64,000 bases of DNA, from positions 10,726,001 to 10,790,000 of the forward strand of contig CM034548.1 in assembly GCA_020055645.1 (NCBI GenBank), written 5' to 3'. The stretch comes from Tomocerus qinae. Lineage: Eukaryota > Arthropoda > Collembola > Entomobryomorpha > Tomoceridae. This document shows, piece after piece, positions 13,501 to 28,017 of the stretch (positions within the stretch are counted from its first letter, which is position 1; each line of letters starts with the position of its first letter). The translations under genes and the position numbers were made by a program. Below the pieces are notes generated by a model. That model was not told the DNA's origin, made no database searches, and saw only the letters and a list, made by a program, of their open reading frames with translations.

Positions 13501-16500
13501 CGAACAACGATTAGGTAGACCAGGCAGTCCATAAAATACATGACAATTCATGCTCTGCAGATGAACATGTTTTTAGGCATTAGGTATTACAAGCAGGTAA
13601 ATCCTGTGCATTATCTCCATGCATGTATAAACCAATTAGCACACCTGTACGTAATAATACTAGTGCTAAGCTCAATTAAGGAGAAATTAGTGAATACCTA
13701 TCAGTCGTTTCATTTGGAATGTGCGCTGTACAGAATCCATTGGTACCTTATACGATATTTACCATTCCCATCATTTTGCTAACAGTATGATAATCTTGAG
13801 AATCTTAACTCTGTATAATCATATAATTATGTCATATTCATTAAAGATTTTCCACTTTACTGGTATTTTTGGGATCGTTTATTATTAGTTCGTTGTTTGG
13901 ATTATTTGAGTACTATAAGATTTTGGAATTTGTAGTTGAGCCCTGTGGGATGGTTTTGGCAGTAGTCGGTCTCATCCCAAACTGACTGTTGTAAGATGTA
14001 GAGATGGATGCCCATGTCAAGTCAATTAAATTCAAGTCCAACCCAAAATGCAATGCCGTGGAGTTGATCACGTTCAGTTATGTTTGGTGGTAATGGGCTA
14101 GACAGTCCAGAGAAACAACTTAATGCCAGCGAATTCGAATTTCTCTTTAGTCGCCTCCTTCATTTGCTTTCTTGTCTTGTCTCACCAAAATATACATTCA
14201 GTTACGTGTATAGACTTACATGCATTGTATAGCTGTTAAGTAGTTTGGTAGGTATCTCTATACTATTGCATACATTCATTATTCCTTTTAATTAATTGAA
14301 ATTACAATTGCCATAGGATCGGGAATGGTACATTGTTGTATATTGTCCTCTCTCTATTGTTCTGTGTCCAATCGTTTGTATATCGTTTACACTTACAAGT
14401 AGCAATGTCTCTTGAGGTACTTTACATTTGATTATTTTCGAATTCATTTGGGTTGCTTTGCTTTAAGTTTGTGTCTGTATACACAATATATTTATAACTG
14501 ATAAGAAACTCCTTTCCCTCACATCATCATCTAGTTCACTAGTTGATGGGAGCTGTGCACAAGAGATAGTTGATCAGCATCCAATCTCCCAAATGAAATC
14601 AGATACTAGATAGTCAGCCATAGGTGAATGGAGATGGATAGGCAAACCACAATATTACTTGTATGTATATGCATCAGTTCTATGTGTGAGTGAACAAGAC
14701 ATGTCGTAAGGCCAATGGCCAATACAATGTCTCAAGTTCAAGTTAGTACAGTACACTCACTGGGAGTAGTAGAGGAGAGACCACAGGTAATGCAGTCCTA
14801 TGGCATTATTGTTAGCAATCTTTCTCTGCAAGAGAGAGGGAGAGAGATTCAAAGCGTATAACTAAATACTATCTGTAATCTCGTGCTATACTCACAATTA
14901 TATTATACGATACGTAATAATTTACTAGCAAATGAACTAAAAGGATGAAATGTAATTTTCTTGGTTGCTACTTACTTGACTTGATTTGACTTGATTGGCA
15001 ACGAAGTTTCATATTAGAGCTAATGCTTTCAATAGGTGCAGTTGCACTGGGTAATTGTACCTACGTATCAAATAGTGTGATGTGAGAGGAAAACTGTAAA
15101 GTATAGTTGCATGCAAATATAATATAGGAGTATATGGTAACACGTAATAAAATACAGTCACTCCACCAAAGTAAGAAAAGTAAAGTAAAGTGGCCGCCCT
15201 AATTAATGGACAGTACATACGATACGAAGTCATCAACCAACTTCCACTTATTGGAAACTCTCTTTATTTATTCCTGTTTCTGTTTGGATTTTTCCTCGGC
15301 GGTGCCGCATTATTATGCGTTTCATATAGACAATACTCGAGCGATGATACCTATAGGTAGTAAATGGCAGGTTGTTGGTACTCAAGACATTATCTGCAGA
15401 CAGACTATACCAATAGTACGTGCTTATATTATATACGGAATGTTTAATAGTAATAATAATAATGAACATGGTGTACATGCAGGAAGGACTAAGTAGTAGC
15501 TATAAAGTGGCTTTAAAGCTCTTTAGCTATCGCTGCTGAGTCTGTAGAGTAGTAGTGAGTGAGCAGGTAAGTCAGCAAGTATGTAGGTATGTGTGCATAA
15601 TAGGAGTCTATACTAATAAATACATAAAGAGCAAGCGAGAGAGAAAACGAATTTTTACACATCTGCACAATAGGTGAAGAGACCTTCTGTATAAGCTCAT
15701 TTAATTTTATCAGGCACTTATTAGTTCTGTCTGTGTAAGTGTAACTCTAATCTCTTATATATATAGGGAGAGATATCTGCTTGCCGTATGCATTTAGGAT
15801 GATAGGTACACATGTGGCGTTATGTGAGGGTATTCTTATACATAAATTCATGTCTTGTCTGCTTTTATGTTTCTTTTCTGTTGTTTTGTTGTCGTATAAT
15901 ATTATTTTCCTCGATTTGACTGACTTGACTTGTCTGTCTGGCTTGTTGGCTGGGTGGATCACTTCCTCTCTCTTTCTCTTCATGTCCATGTTCACCTATC
16001 TCGAAACTAATGCACATCCATTCGCTTCACTACTTTTGTCTCACTTCCCATCGGAAAGGCCGTTTCGAGTGTTGACTGACGACTCTTCGTTTCCTTCTTC
16101 TTCACTCTTACTTCGACGACGCTCCGACCAATATTAACCCTCATCTACCCAGTCAAAAAACCTTCCTATTTCTAATTCCTACTCAAAATACCAAAAACCA
16201 ACTCATCCTCTCCCAAAATACGCATTATTTAGCACAGACTTACATAAGAATACATTTGTGGGAGGAACGGCTAATGCCTGAGTATCTTTAGCACAGTGTA
16301 CCTGAAGCATTTTTGTTTCGTTGCATTTCCGCACAACCTTCCTTTCATTTGCCATCTTTGTGCATCTGCAATACGTGAGAACATTTCTCCTCACAGATAT
16401 TTTTATCATTTCCAGTGTGCCCCAACTCTTCGGTCCACACTCTTTGAGTGATATGTTCTGCGATAAGAAACGGTGCCCTACATTTCCTTCACTTTCTTCC

Positions 16501-19500
16501 AACCACAAAATACTCCTTACTCTAATACGAGTTATTTAAAGATAATCAACCGAATGTTACACTCAGTTTTTCCAAAATGTATAATTAGAGCAAAAAATTT
16601 GTGGACTTTTTCATTCACTAACTAACACAAAAAGGAAATTATATCCTAAAAGTGCCAGTATTTACTTTTGTGAATATTCTTCATACACTAATGCATATTC
16701 TTCCTAGACTATATTTTTAGTTACATAGTACCTCATTCATCGTGCACTTTATCGGTGTATCTACCCCATACATTCCAAACATTACTAAATTTGAATACCT
16801 ATGTCCAGACAATATTCAGCTGGATAAAATTGTGTTTTCCATGTTACATTTGGTTCTAAATAGAAGTAAATAAGTGATAATTCATCAAAGGAATTTCTTT
16901 GTGAACCAAAAGTCCGAGATTCACAACAGTAGTTCCTTGCCGAAGAATAACACCGAAATCGGATTCATTCAAACTATATTGCGGACGCTGTGAGATAGAT
17001 AGTTCAAATTTTGAATGTTGAAGCAAATGGAATGGTCAAGTCAACCCTCTGCATTTAACAGCCTCGGTAAGAAATTGTTTCCTAAAATATTTCAAATTGA
17101 TTAATTGTATTACTGCACCATGTCACCAATTTGATTTAAAATAATCGAAACTATTCAGACCTACTTTCGAAAGGAAGTGAAATTGTTGCTGTGAAAGCAT
17201 TCCAATTAACAAAAGCTGGTATATTTTATCTGAAAACCGGATTATGGGAAATATCAACAATTATTACTGACTGGTTAATTTTAGAGAAGTAATGAAATGG
17301 ATATGAATTATGGGATGGTATAGGTATTATTTATTATAGTAGACACACACACGAATACTTGTTTGTAATAATGAGTATCGAGTGGACAATATATATACTG
17401 TAATAGTAATAGTACGACCATAATATATTTACAAGTAGAATAGAGCCAAATACGCCGACAGTTGAAATGAAACTGGTAGACAATTAGTGTTAAAAGTAGT
17501 ACATGTACAATTGCCATTCATCCATTCTCAAACTGCTGCTTGAAGGGCTATAATACGATTGGAGACGATACATAGATAGGTACTCGTCTATAAGATTATA
17601 CTACTACTGCATGTATAGGTATACATCTATGTATTAACCTAATACAGGCATTTAATTGTTTAATTAACTATGTGCCTGTTATTGTATGCAAAAAAGCATT
17701 TATCGCAAGATCCGTTATAGTTTGAAGAATTTTTAAAAGTGGACAGACAGGTACTATTTATACGTTCAAGAAGACTTATGTACATTATGTTTAATGTAAC
17801 ACAGCCGTAAATAAGCAATAATAAGGCAACCTACCTGGTAGTTAGTAGACGTATATCATGTAGATAGATAGAAACATTAATTAGTGAAGAAGACACCAGA
17901 GATATTAAATGGTTGTCATTTATAACCATCCTCACGCACTCAATGGTCAACACTCTAAGGAGATAAAAAAGAGTAAAGCTAAGAATAAGCGAGCAAGTTG
18001 TGAGTGTCTGGCCATTAGGATAAGTCAGGACACATCCTGGGATGAAGTATCTCTAAAGAAAGCTTTCTTTTGGTTTATTATTGGCAATAGTTGATTGGAT
18101 TGCTTTGCTTGACGATGACAGGACTGAGAGAGTGGAGTCGGCAGGTGACTGAGTGTTTAGTTTGGCATACAACAATACACATTACTACTAGATAGGTATA
18201 CACATGCTATAAACTCATCAAACCATAGCATCCTCCGTCTCTGCATATTATTTAGTGTGCATGTGAGATGCAAGAAAGAGACAGAGTGGACCACAGCAGG
18301 TAAAGGAACAACCTCATTAATTAGTTGCTAATTAAAGTGGCAAAGCAAATGAGCTACGCTTTGCATTTTGCATGGCATGAACATCGGATTGGAATAATGG
18401 ACTCTGTTGATTCTGCTGATGAGAGCAAATGGAGACAAGAGGTGCGCAGCGCTAGGCACTATTACTAGCCCATTATTTCATTAAGCATGGGGCTAGAGAG
18501 AGAGAGAAAGAAATGGCCAGGAGTCTTATTCATAATATTCATCTGCTAGAATCAAATTGGGAAATGTAAATAATTCTGTTATCTGACTTGCCCTTTACTC
18601 ACCATTAAATCTGTCCTGCCCTGCATATAAGAGCTTCTGACAGTGGAATTTATTTTTCTTCGTTACCTATACTTAATTCTCTGTTTGACTCACAAGAATA
18701 TATCATAACTACAATCTCCTCCAAATGCACGTGGGAGAAGAAAAGTTTCAACAATGAAATGCACTGAGATAGTTTTACTCCCAGGCATATTTCGTTCTTG
18801 CTCCTAATAGTAAACGGTGATAATAATGTGTATTTTCATGATGAAGATTTATGTGATGTGCCTTTGGAATCCTCTGTATTTGCTGTGACCATGTGCTAAA
18901 AGGAAATGCAATGGAATGTATTTCTAGTATTTAAGTATACTTACATTGTATATATATCACTTATACTTATACTATAGTACTTTCAGATGTATTATATAAA
19001 TATATATGTCAGTAGTGTGTATATTAGTATTTTCTAGTTTACCTTGCTCATCCTCTCGTCCCTATAGCCCATCTCTGTTTGTATAGAATATACTTCAGGT
19101 GAGAATCGATTTCAGGTGCAGTTGAATCGCTCATGCAAGCAAATGTCCATCCGTCCTGCCCTGTAGAATGTTATAAAGGATTTTCTTCATCTCACTCATC
19201 ATATTCATACACAAACATCAAAAGGAGATACACAAACAGAAGATGGTCTTATGCATTTGCATGCCATCATATTATTCCCCTGCTAAGTCGAGCCAAGCAA
19301 GCCACAAGTCTGTATTATTATGCTCCACTCACAAAAAACTATTCATTCATTCACGAAACATCGCAGTGCAGCAAGATTCCGCCTGTCATCTCAGTAGCCT
19401 ACTTATATTCCTGTCTATGATGGTGAATTTATGATGGGGACGAATGGACATCGTATCTACTAAACTAACATCCTACGTATGTACGTGGCTTTTCCCTCCC

Positions 19501-22500
19501 TATTTCCCTACTTAAGTAATTATAATATTATTATTGCCTGAGTGCTGCACAATTTCCAACTATTTAGGTACTTTTGTAATTGTGTATAAATCTTGGAGTA
19601 AATTACTCTTGAATTATTAGTGAATAATATTGTAGCACTACTTAGTTGAAAAGATGCTAACCAATCTAATTCAAATAAATGCTCAGAAATGTGTATCCCA
19701 TTTACATGCAGAGTAGTTGCTCTCAAAAAGGGAATGAAAGCAAATGAAATATTATTTGACTAAATTCTAAGTGCCTTTTCTGCAAAATCCTACGATAAGG
19801 ATACAAACTAAATAGCAAATAGGAGAGACGATGATGAGCTAATGCGATGTGACGTGACTAAATAACGTAAGTGGTCAAACATAATACTTGTGAATGAATG
19901 CCTAGCAACCAGAACGGCGACTAATCCTAAATATCCGTATAATAATATGCAGATAGACGGAAGAAATGTTCAACGTAAAGAAGTACATAATAGAAGTGCA
20001 TGCATAATATTGCACGGACACAATTCCTAGTTCTGCAGAATAGAAAACTACTAAATCAACATCCTGAAGAGTCACTTGACAATAAATGGGAGCTGATGCT
20101 GCCAATGCACTACTAATAGTAGCAAACTGCCTCGCTGAGCTGATCATGTCAATTTTAAGTGAACTATTATACACAGGGGGTTTCTTTTCCAACTCTCATT
20201 TCTATAATATATTTATCGAGAATTGGAAGGATATTCACGAATATCAAGTAGCTCTATAGATAGTTTGGGGTACATTACAATTTTTAGTTGAGGTAGTATG
20301 CAGGAGCCGAGAGTCTGTTGTTAGTGTTGTGCGATTGACGAGGTGACGGACAGTCAGAGAGGAACCCATCTGAATTCTCAAGTCAAAGGAATAAGGTGGT
20401 TGGATGGAGTTGTATGGAAAGACTGACAAAGTTGCACTGCAAGTTGCAACTGTTGGAGGTGCAACTTGTTCTTGTCTCAACTCTCGGCATTATTACTTTG
20501 GCTGCAGGAGAAGGAACAGGTGCTTTAGCTTTGCTCCTTCTCATCCAAGTTTGTTGTGAGCTACTCCACTATAATATTATACTAGTTACTCTACGAGTTA
20601 CTTGAAAGATTTCCAATTCTTGTTCTCTCGATTACAATTGTTGGAGAGTCCAAGCTACCTATATTATAAATATTTCCCAAGTAGTATCATATTTATATTG
20701 GTTGTTCATAGGATCACCTACAAACAAACTACCTGTGTGAGATTGAAAAACCAAGATTTTTCCTTTCGTGGTGCAGGACAAGTTTTAAATTATACTACAT
20801 GTACCTAGACAGGTATTGTACTCGTCTTCGAACAGTACTTGCTGACTAGGAGAATACAAACACATCATCATCAGTATGTGTACATGTGTGAATACCTAAA
20901 CGTAAGTAGTACACGGATTTTTTATGATGATCCTACTTGAGTCTTGATTTGAGTTGAGACAGTGCGGTTCGTATCTTTCGTGCTGTGCTCCTATTTGTTT
21001 CTAGTTTGTACTTCGTTTGTACTCTAAACCAATATTGCTCTATTTTTTGTACTCTGCCCACCAAAAATACATCCATTTTTCCTCCTAATTTTTAGAGTGT
21101 CTCCATGTAGTACATCTCAGTGACAAAAAGACACAACACACAATATTCGTTCTACATCACAATTCCTTATTCCGACCTCAAAGTTTTCGAGGAGTCAAAA
21201 TGAGACATTTATGAAATGCGAAAGAATTTTTATAGTCAGCCTTTGTGTGATGATCAACGGTTAGGTCAAGGAGGATTATACTAATCCCTACTTACTCCTG
21301 CTCTGTGTCAAAGGGCAAGGAGGAGTCTTTGAATCCCAACTTCACCGCTGATTCAGTTTGTTCATTTTTTAGTACAAACAAAAAGGCAGAACGATAAATA
21401 TCTCAAATTACTGTTAATAGATGTAAGGAGTGGGGAGGAAGGATTATAAATATTTATATGGCTCAGTCCCTTAAAATTTCTCAAGTTCCCGTAAGTCATG
21501 TTGTCAGAAGTGGTTGGTCCTGGATGTGGATTCTGGAACTGGCTCAGTAGATACGTTACTTTGTGTGCTCAGTGTGATATGACTTGACAGTCAAGCCATT
21601 TTTCTTGACTACCCTTCATATAATATAAAAAATCATACGTACGTATTTATGTCTACCTCAAGATCCTGCACAATAAAAACTAGGATTTTACACTCGACTT
21701 TGTTAAAAAGGATTTGACCGAATTGGTAAGCGACTTGTCTATAAGTACCTTAGAGTTCTACTAAAATATGTTTCCTAAACTAACAATGCTCAATAAGGAA
21801 AAAGTACATTTCCCCCAACCAATTCTGTCGGTTAGTTCTTAAACTATTTTAACTTTGTCATGTCATCATCAATCATGAGATAGCCAAGAGACAATCCTGG
21901 GCATTCTTTTCCTTATACAACAACTACATAAAAACCTGGCATACCATTACAATAAATGCTAACATCAGGTACTTACTTCCAAAAGGAAATATGTAGCATC
22001 TTCCCGTTTTATTCCATATAAAAGGCCTTGTCTACCATTTTCATTTCAAATCTGCTAACTTGTCTCAATTTTCAAAGATGTTTGAATTGCTGAATAGTCC
22101 GCACCTGTGATTATCCCCATTAATTTCATATATAAACACATAATGCACTCCAGTTACACGAAATATATTTAATAGAGTATTCAACACACCTGTGGTCTCA
22201 TGTTCATGTTCGGCTTGCGTGATCACCACACTTTTTAGCGTCAGCCTATGGATTTTGACACCAGTCATTTCATTGCAATTCAATGATTTTATGTAGGTAG
22301 CAAATTTTTTGTCGTGAATTCCACTTCGTGTGTTTCTTATTATGTGATCTTTTTTTCAGAGAATTCTCGTTCAGTTTTCATGCAGGCATTTATCATTACA
22401 AACTAATCGGATGAGCATTGAGATTTCATCCTTTTCTATATATTATTACGCAATCTGACACTAATGAGCCGTGTATCAACCTACGAGTTCATCCCCAGAT

Positions 22501-24678
22501 GTACTTGTAGCAGAAACTGTATGCATTTGTTGGCACTGTAAATATTGTAACGTGATATCTATTTAGCTACCACATATCATCTAACAACTTCTGGGTAGCT
22601 CAATGCCAGGCTCTAGATAAATAAAAGCAATAATAGTTTATTTTCAATGTACCTAACTGAACCATTTTACAATTTATACCTTTATAGAAAGCATAGCATG
22701 CGTCTACACTACGTTCATTACGGTACTTTTAAATATAGAAACGAAATTAGAAAACTGGTAGGTAAATTCATACTCACTCACTCACTCACAAATACTCACG
22801 AACCACTACACACTAATAATACTAGTTTTGCAATGAATGGCTATCGGTACAATCAAATGTTAGGCTAGGTTTCGGTTGAATATTTTGTATTTACTGTAGT
22901 CCTGTTTTAACTTGCATTCGATTGTACAAAGTACAAAACTCTTATGTACAACCTTACCTATTCTGTTACCAATGTATAATATACCGACCGATTATGATGA
23001 TAACTTTGATTACAGCATTTTTCTTTACAGTAGAAAATAAGAAATTTTTTAACATAAGTCAAAGCCATTACTAATCTAAACTTCTAAATTGTAATCCTCT
23101 ATAGTCCTGCCTTGTAGCTATTAAAAACGTGTAAACATAATTTACCTACCTAAAACAAAAACCCAACACCCGTAGCTCAACTCAAATAATTTTTGGCTTC
23201 AATGACCAACGTATTAGTTACTGCACTTGATATTTTCAGGAACCACATCAGTCCAAGTACGAATGCATTAGAGAGCGAAATATCCTTTTTATAAAACACT
23301 GCAGTTACATGCAAGAAATTTGTTCAAGCATGTACATTTAAAAAAGAAATGCAATTTTGTTCATCAGGCAATATAATATACTACTACAGGTTTATATAGT
23401 CAACACAAGTATAACAAGTAATTTGCCAACAAATTAATGATAACTTTTATTTATCCATTTCAAAGCATTGCCGTCGATAATTTTGAGACAATTCTTTCTT
23501 GGCGATCTCCAGAAACAAATTAGAAAAATTAATTCATTACCATATTTGTAAGTTTCTATCATATGAATGGCAGTTTATTAAACTGTAAGGCCATTTTACA
23601 AAACTACTGTCCAAAGTCCAAACCGTGTAGGTATTGAATAAATAATAATATTGGTTATAATGATCAATTTGAAAGTTGAAATTAACCCACATGTACCCAA
23701 TTATTAACATAGACAAACGATAGTTGTTTCTCGTGAATGCTAAGTTGGAAATAGTAAATAATATTGTAATGTAAAATGGCATTCACAACATGTAGACATA
23801 AATTATAGGTATACTTTATCTTATAAACGTTTTAATGCAAACTGAAACAATCATTTGTTTTTCTCTAAATTAATGCGTCACCTACTATTTTTACAACAAT
23901 GCAATACACCCAGTCAACCTAAATGGGCACGATAACCTGCCTACGTAACTCTGTCTGTAAAAATTTGTTCAGTAAATAAAATTATTATTGAAAAATTGAA
24001 AGTTGTAGCTTCCAATTGGACAGGTGCTCGAGTTAAGTTTAATAAGTATAAGCACCTTGATTTCATGCACACCTTGATCAGATGTACCATTTATAGAAAT
24101 ATACAGTTACAGATATTGATATGGTTCTCCGACTCAGACCTGGCAATGCCAAATCAGTTTGCAAAGACATTTCCTTCTGTGGAAGCGATTGTCTGATGTA
24201 TGGAGTTATCTAGTCACGTAATGAGGAACTCTAAAGTAAACAAGGATTATTAGTTAGCGTTTTTGGCTTGTCTTTAGGTGAACTTGAGTACATCTTTTAA
24301 GACACTCGATAAAGTTCTTAATAGTCAAAAATCCACGAGCTGTAAAAGCCATGTAAAATGCATGATGTATAATTATTTGCATCCTTTCGCTAGCTGTACA
24401 AGACAAAGACGTAACTAATTGTGTATTTATATAGCTATAGCATTTACAATTAGTTGTATAAATAGTACGTTATTTTTTGTTGTGAACTATCTGAGTAATG
24501 TGGCTACTATTATTTTTAAGGAGATTACTATCGTAGTAGAACGTTGCGGTGGTTTGGAAAAAGGAAGATCACTAAGTATAAATAAAACCGGAGTCTCTGA
24601 GTAGATAGCATGTGTCTGTACAATGTTTGTAATGGAAATAGCATATAGTAGTTGGTAATAATAGATTGCACTGATCTA

Positions 24679-24840
24679 AAGCCTAAACTATAGTTCCCGT
24701 TTCATCGTTAAGTTCACGTTTGGTGACGTCAAAATGACGTCATATCACATTTAAAATTTTTTTTAAATTACTGTAGTGACGTCATTTTGACGTCATCAAA
24801 CGTGAACTTAACGATGAAACGGGAACTATAGTTTAGGCTT
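24679..24840. mobile_element. 162-bp hairpin MITE with CRE-like palindromes
   Basis: Two 64-bp arms (24679-24742 and 24777-24840) are inverted copies with one mismatch that I can see, separated by 34 nt of A/T that is itself partly self-complementary. Each arm contains two TGACGTC motifs and the inner ends read tgacgtca, the CREB/ATF consensus. The near-perfect arms suggest a recent miniature inverted-repeat element. A target duplication is not clear: the flanks read ...atcta and aactg.... The alternative is a long-hairpin RNA source. There is no coding capacity. Confidence 0.8.
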
Positions 24841-27800
24841 AACTGTTTGCAAATAAAATTGCACTATTTGCTTGTGCATTAGTTAGGTTACTATAATGGA
24901 AGTAGTATGTATATAATATGTATAGCTTGTTGTGTAAGCAAGGAAGGAGGAAAAATGGATAGGAGTGAGTGAATGATAATCACACAGGTGAGAACAGATT
25001 GGTAGAGTAGCGAAATAAAATTCTCATGCTCCTAAGGTTCACTACCACTACTCTCAGGATTTAAGTTCATTTCAATTTTGATATCTGACGTCTAGTGCAA
25101 CTAACAAGGAGGGTAGGGAAGAACGGAGCGAGAAGGTAAACGAAGCCAGACCAGCCGAGTTCTTCTGCTCTGGAAAATCAATGCATAAGCACAATAAGCA
25201 AGAGAAATTGTTGAAAACTATAACTTATTGTTAGCTACAGAGTTAATAGATACTTACCGTATTATAGTTTACTATTTAGTAGCTGTTGTTGTACGAATTT
25301 TCTTGCTATCTATCTCTGTGTGTCTAAGCATTACTTGTACGGACTTCTGAAATATGATTTGATTACATGGCGTTACGTTATCTATCTCGGTAATTCCATT
25401 TGCTCTGCGTTGCCCTAAAAAATTGCAAGTTCAATCTAACGGATGTTACATGAAAAAGATTTTCGTACAGTAGAATCCTACGGAACGAGCAAAAACAAAA
25501 TTAGAGCAAAAAACCCAGTTCTGCTCTGACTTGCTGTTACTCTGTTACTATACCATCTTCTTATCCAAGACATGCAGATATACCAAAAGAGTACTAGTTG
25601 GGCAGAATTAAATCTGCTACTATAACTAACAACAATACTACAATCAGAGTCAGATGTACCACTTGTACCTGTAGTAATCGTGTAATTTGACTGTGGCATG
25701 ACATGCGGCTCGGCTCTGATGCAACTTCAGATTGAATTAAATAAATTGCGAGAAAAACCATACTAGAGATTATGTCAGTGATACAGGAGGATTCCCATCC
25801 CTGCCTGCCTCAAATTGTGATGCATGTCAGTTGACAGAAATTATGAAGCGAGGTGCGCATCGCTACGCTGCACAAAATATAGCGGCATTCTGTTACATTG
25901 TTCTCTCTTCCTTCAAGACCCTCTGCTCTCCTATTATTATTGATACCATAATATACCCAACAAGATGCAAGAAGAATGAGACGTGTCAATAGGACGCTTT
26001 TAATTTAATAGCGAGGATATCTGTAAATGTTACAATTTACACAGTAAAATGAAATTAATGAGTCCCTATTTTTCATGGTGTGAGAACTTCTTCTCAAATA
26101 TCATTCAAATATGTAACAGAGAGACAGGTGTGAACGAGACTAGCGTAGGTAGTGTAGGAAGTAGACATACTTTGTCTCCTCTAATCCATGTTCATCTCCT
26201 TACTCATCTCAGTCTCCACATCAACTACAAGTGTCTTTTACCATAAATGCCGATTTAGAAAAGTTGCTGCAGAGTGGTTTACATTGCATTCGTTGCGTAA
26301 ACGCTTTTCAACCAACCATTCTGTATTTAGCTTTGTAAACTCACATTTTTTTCCGATTGATAATTGGACACAAAGAAATTCTGGTGAATCAGCAACTAAA
26401 GATGCAGCACTCTACTGTACTACTTATAATATGTCTATACCATAATAATGTGTGATATACATTCACCTATTGTTATCTTGTTTTTACTTTGGCAAACGCT
26501 CAGTTAGGATTCACTACTAACTATTGTAGTAGGCAGTAAGTACTACATGACAAACTCCCACCTACGGAAACACTACTCCATTGCTACAGAATCTCTTCGG
26601 GATATCAACCATGAATAACTTGAACCTATTTAGTATCTTTTCCAAACGTCGCAACAGTCCCTAATGTAAATCTTACAGTTATAATTATAACCTTCTTAGA
26701 ATGCACAATCTTTCTATGTCTACTTCCAAATCAGATTTTCATTCCCTATTGTGCCATCAATCTACCATTCGAACAAATATTTAACGACAGGCTTACACTA
26801 ATCATTTGAATTTTCCTCTATTGCTTCATTTAGACGCAATACACTTTAAAATGTATTTTTTGATATAATGTGTGTACAGAAAGTTATCAGATATTCTGTC
26901 CATAATTATTATTGTTTTTAATATTTACACTGGATCACTTTCATTAATTTTTTATTAGAATATTGATCAACGACGTTGGAATGATATCATACCTATATAA
27001 ATATTAAAAACCATTGTTCACTAGTGCTTAAACGATAGATTTTCAACTTTAAGCTACAAACCAATAATTATTGGCTGTTCTTTAGCAATCGCATGCAAAA
27101 AAATGCTACTTTGATTTTCCAAAAAGGTTGTAAAAGCCCTGAAACCTAGGGCCAAGTAAACCACAGCAGAAAAAGCTGATTTTCACATGATAAAAGTATG
27201 TAAGTTGACTAGTTCACACCTATAATTTTTAGGGGTACTAAACTGAGATTGCCAAGGCTACTTTTCAAAACTGTCTCATTCACTATAATCGAAGTATATC
27301 TTTTAAAGTATTCAAAATCAATAATTTTGAGAAAAAAGATGACTCTCGAATGTTGAATAATATTAAACCCCAAGATATTTTAGCCTCGTTAAGAACGTTA
27401 CACGCAGCTGTAGCTGAAATTTTATTAATATAATATTTATAATTTAAAGTGAATTTGGTATTTGGTGTATCTGTTTTGATTTGTAAATGGAATCTCGTCA
27501 AATTTTGGTTACCTTTGTGGTATAGGGTATTGTGTTTAGAATTCCGGCATAGAAATTTAGTTTGGGATGCCATTCTGTAGGAGAAATGTTTAAAGGTGTC
27601 TCACTACATTAATACTGCCTGAATGTAGTTTAGCATGTAAATTGTTGTGTATTAAAGTATCAACAACAATACGTGTCTGAATAGAGAGAGATTAAAGTGA
27701 GGCTCTATGGGATGACATGGTTAAAAGTATGGCATTGTGGCTGACGCTTTGTGTTGGTTGGTGATCACAATGGCAAAGAGTCATTAATGGACATTCTCAC

Positions 27801-27848
27801 CCACTTTATTTTTTGGTTAACTAACTGTAATATTACATTTATCTTTAG
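24841..27848. other. Non-coding stretch, probably intron or upstream of PTB gene
   Basis: AT-rich with short meaningless ORFs only. It ends at the splice acceptor (ttatctttag) of the first recognised PTB-gene exon, so at least its right-hand part should be intron. No exon with a phase-1 donor that could join the 27849 exon was recognised here. Confidence 0.5.
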
Positions 27849-28017
27849 GAAATACGAAAAAGAAGATGACACATTTCACGGGCTATTTACTCGGCAAAGT
27901 CCAACTGGACGGAGCCATTCGATCCGAAGTTTTGGCGAGTTTAGTTGAAACATTACTACAGCGCTATCAACCTTCCGACCCGTCCAAGAAACACATCAAG
28001 TTTCATGAAAGCAACAA
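27849..28017 (+). CDS. PTB gene, internal exon (first half of PTB domain)
   Basis: The exon is preceded by ttatctttag and followed by gtaagc. It opens with the last two bases of a codon (incoming phase 1) and ends with two bases (phase 2). It encodes N-T-K-K-K-M-T-H-F-T-G-Y-L-L-G-K-V, then a helix with SEVLASLVETLLQRY. The YLGKV-type strand followed by a helix is how PTB domains begin. The overlapping 65-codon frame starting at 27751 lacks this signature and is a shadow. Confidence 0.8.

Larger units (their letters stand above)
1..24678. other. Long AT-rich non-coding stretch
   Basis: No convincing gene was found on either strand. Open frames are short (under about 120 codons), have no recognisable domain, and look like chance openings in AT-rich DNA. 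The longest (15781-16137, +) is Leu/Phe-rich with no family resemblance. The stretch could be intergenic or the upstream introns of the PTB-domain gene, whose 5' exons are missing. Small structures seen are listed separately. Short GA, CA and TA runs occur near 14830, 17341, 18490 and 15750. Confidence 0.6.

Noticed and set aside
15781-16137. 118-codon hydrophobic ORF on the + strand
   Set aside because: Leu/Phe-rich through TTT/CTT-rich DNA, with no signal of a known family, no splice context, and an overlapping antisense ORF. Best explained as chance.
20288-20300. tgaggtagta, the start of let-7
   Set aside because: Only ten bases match. The rest of the mature sequence and a hairpin partner are missing.
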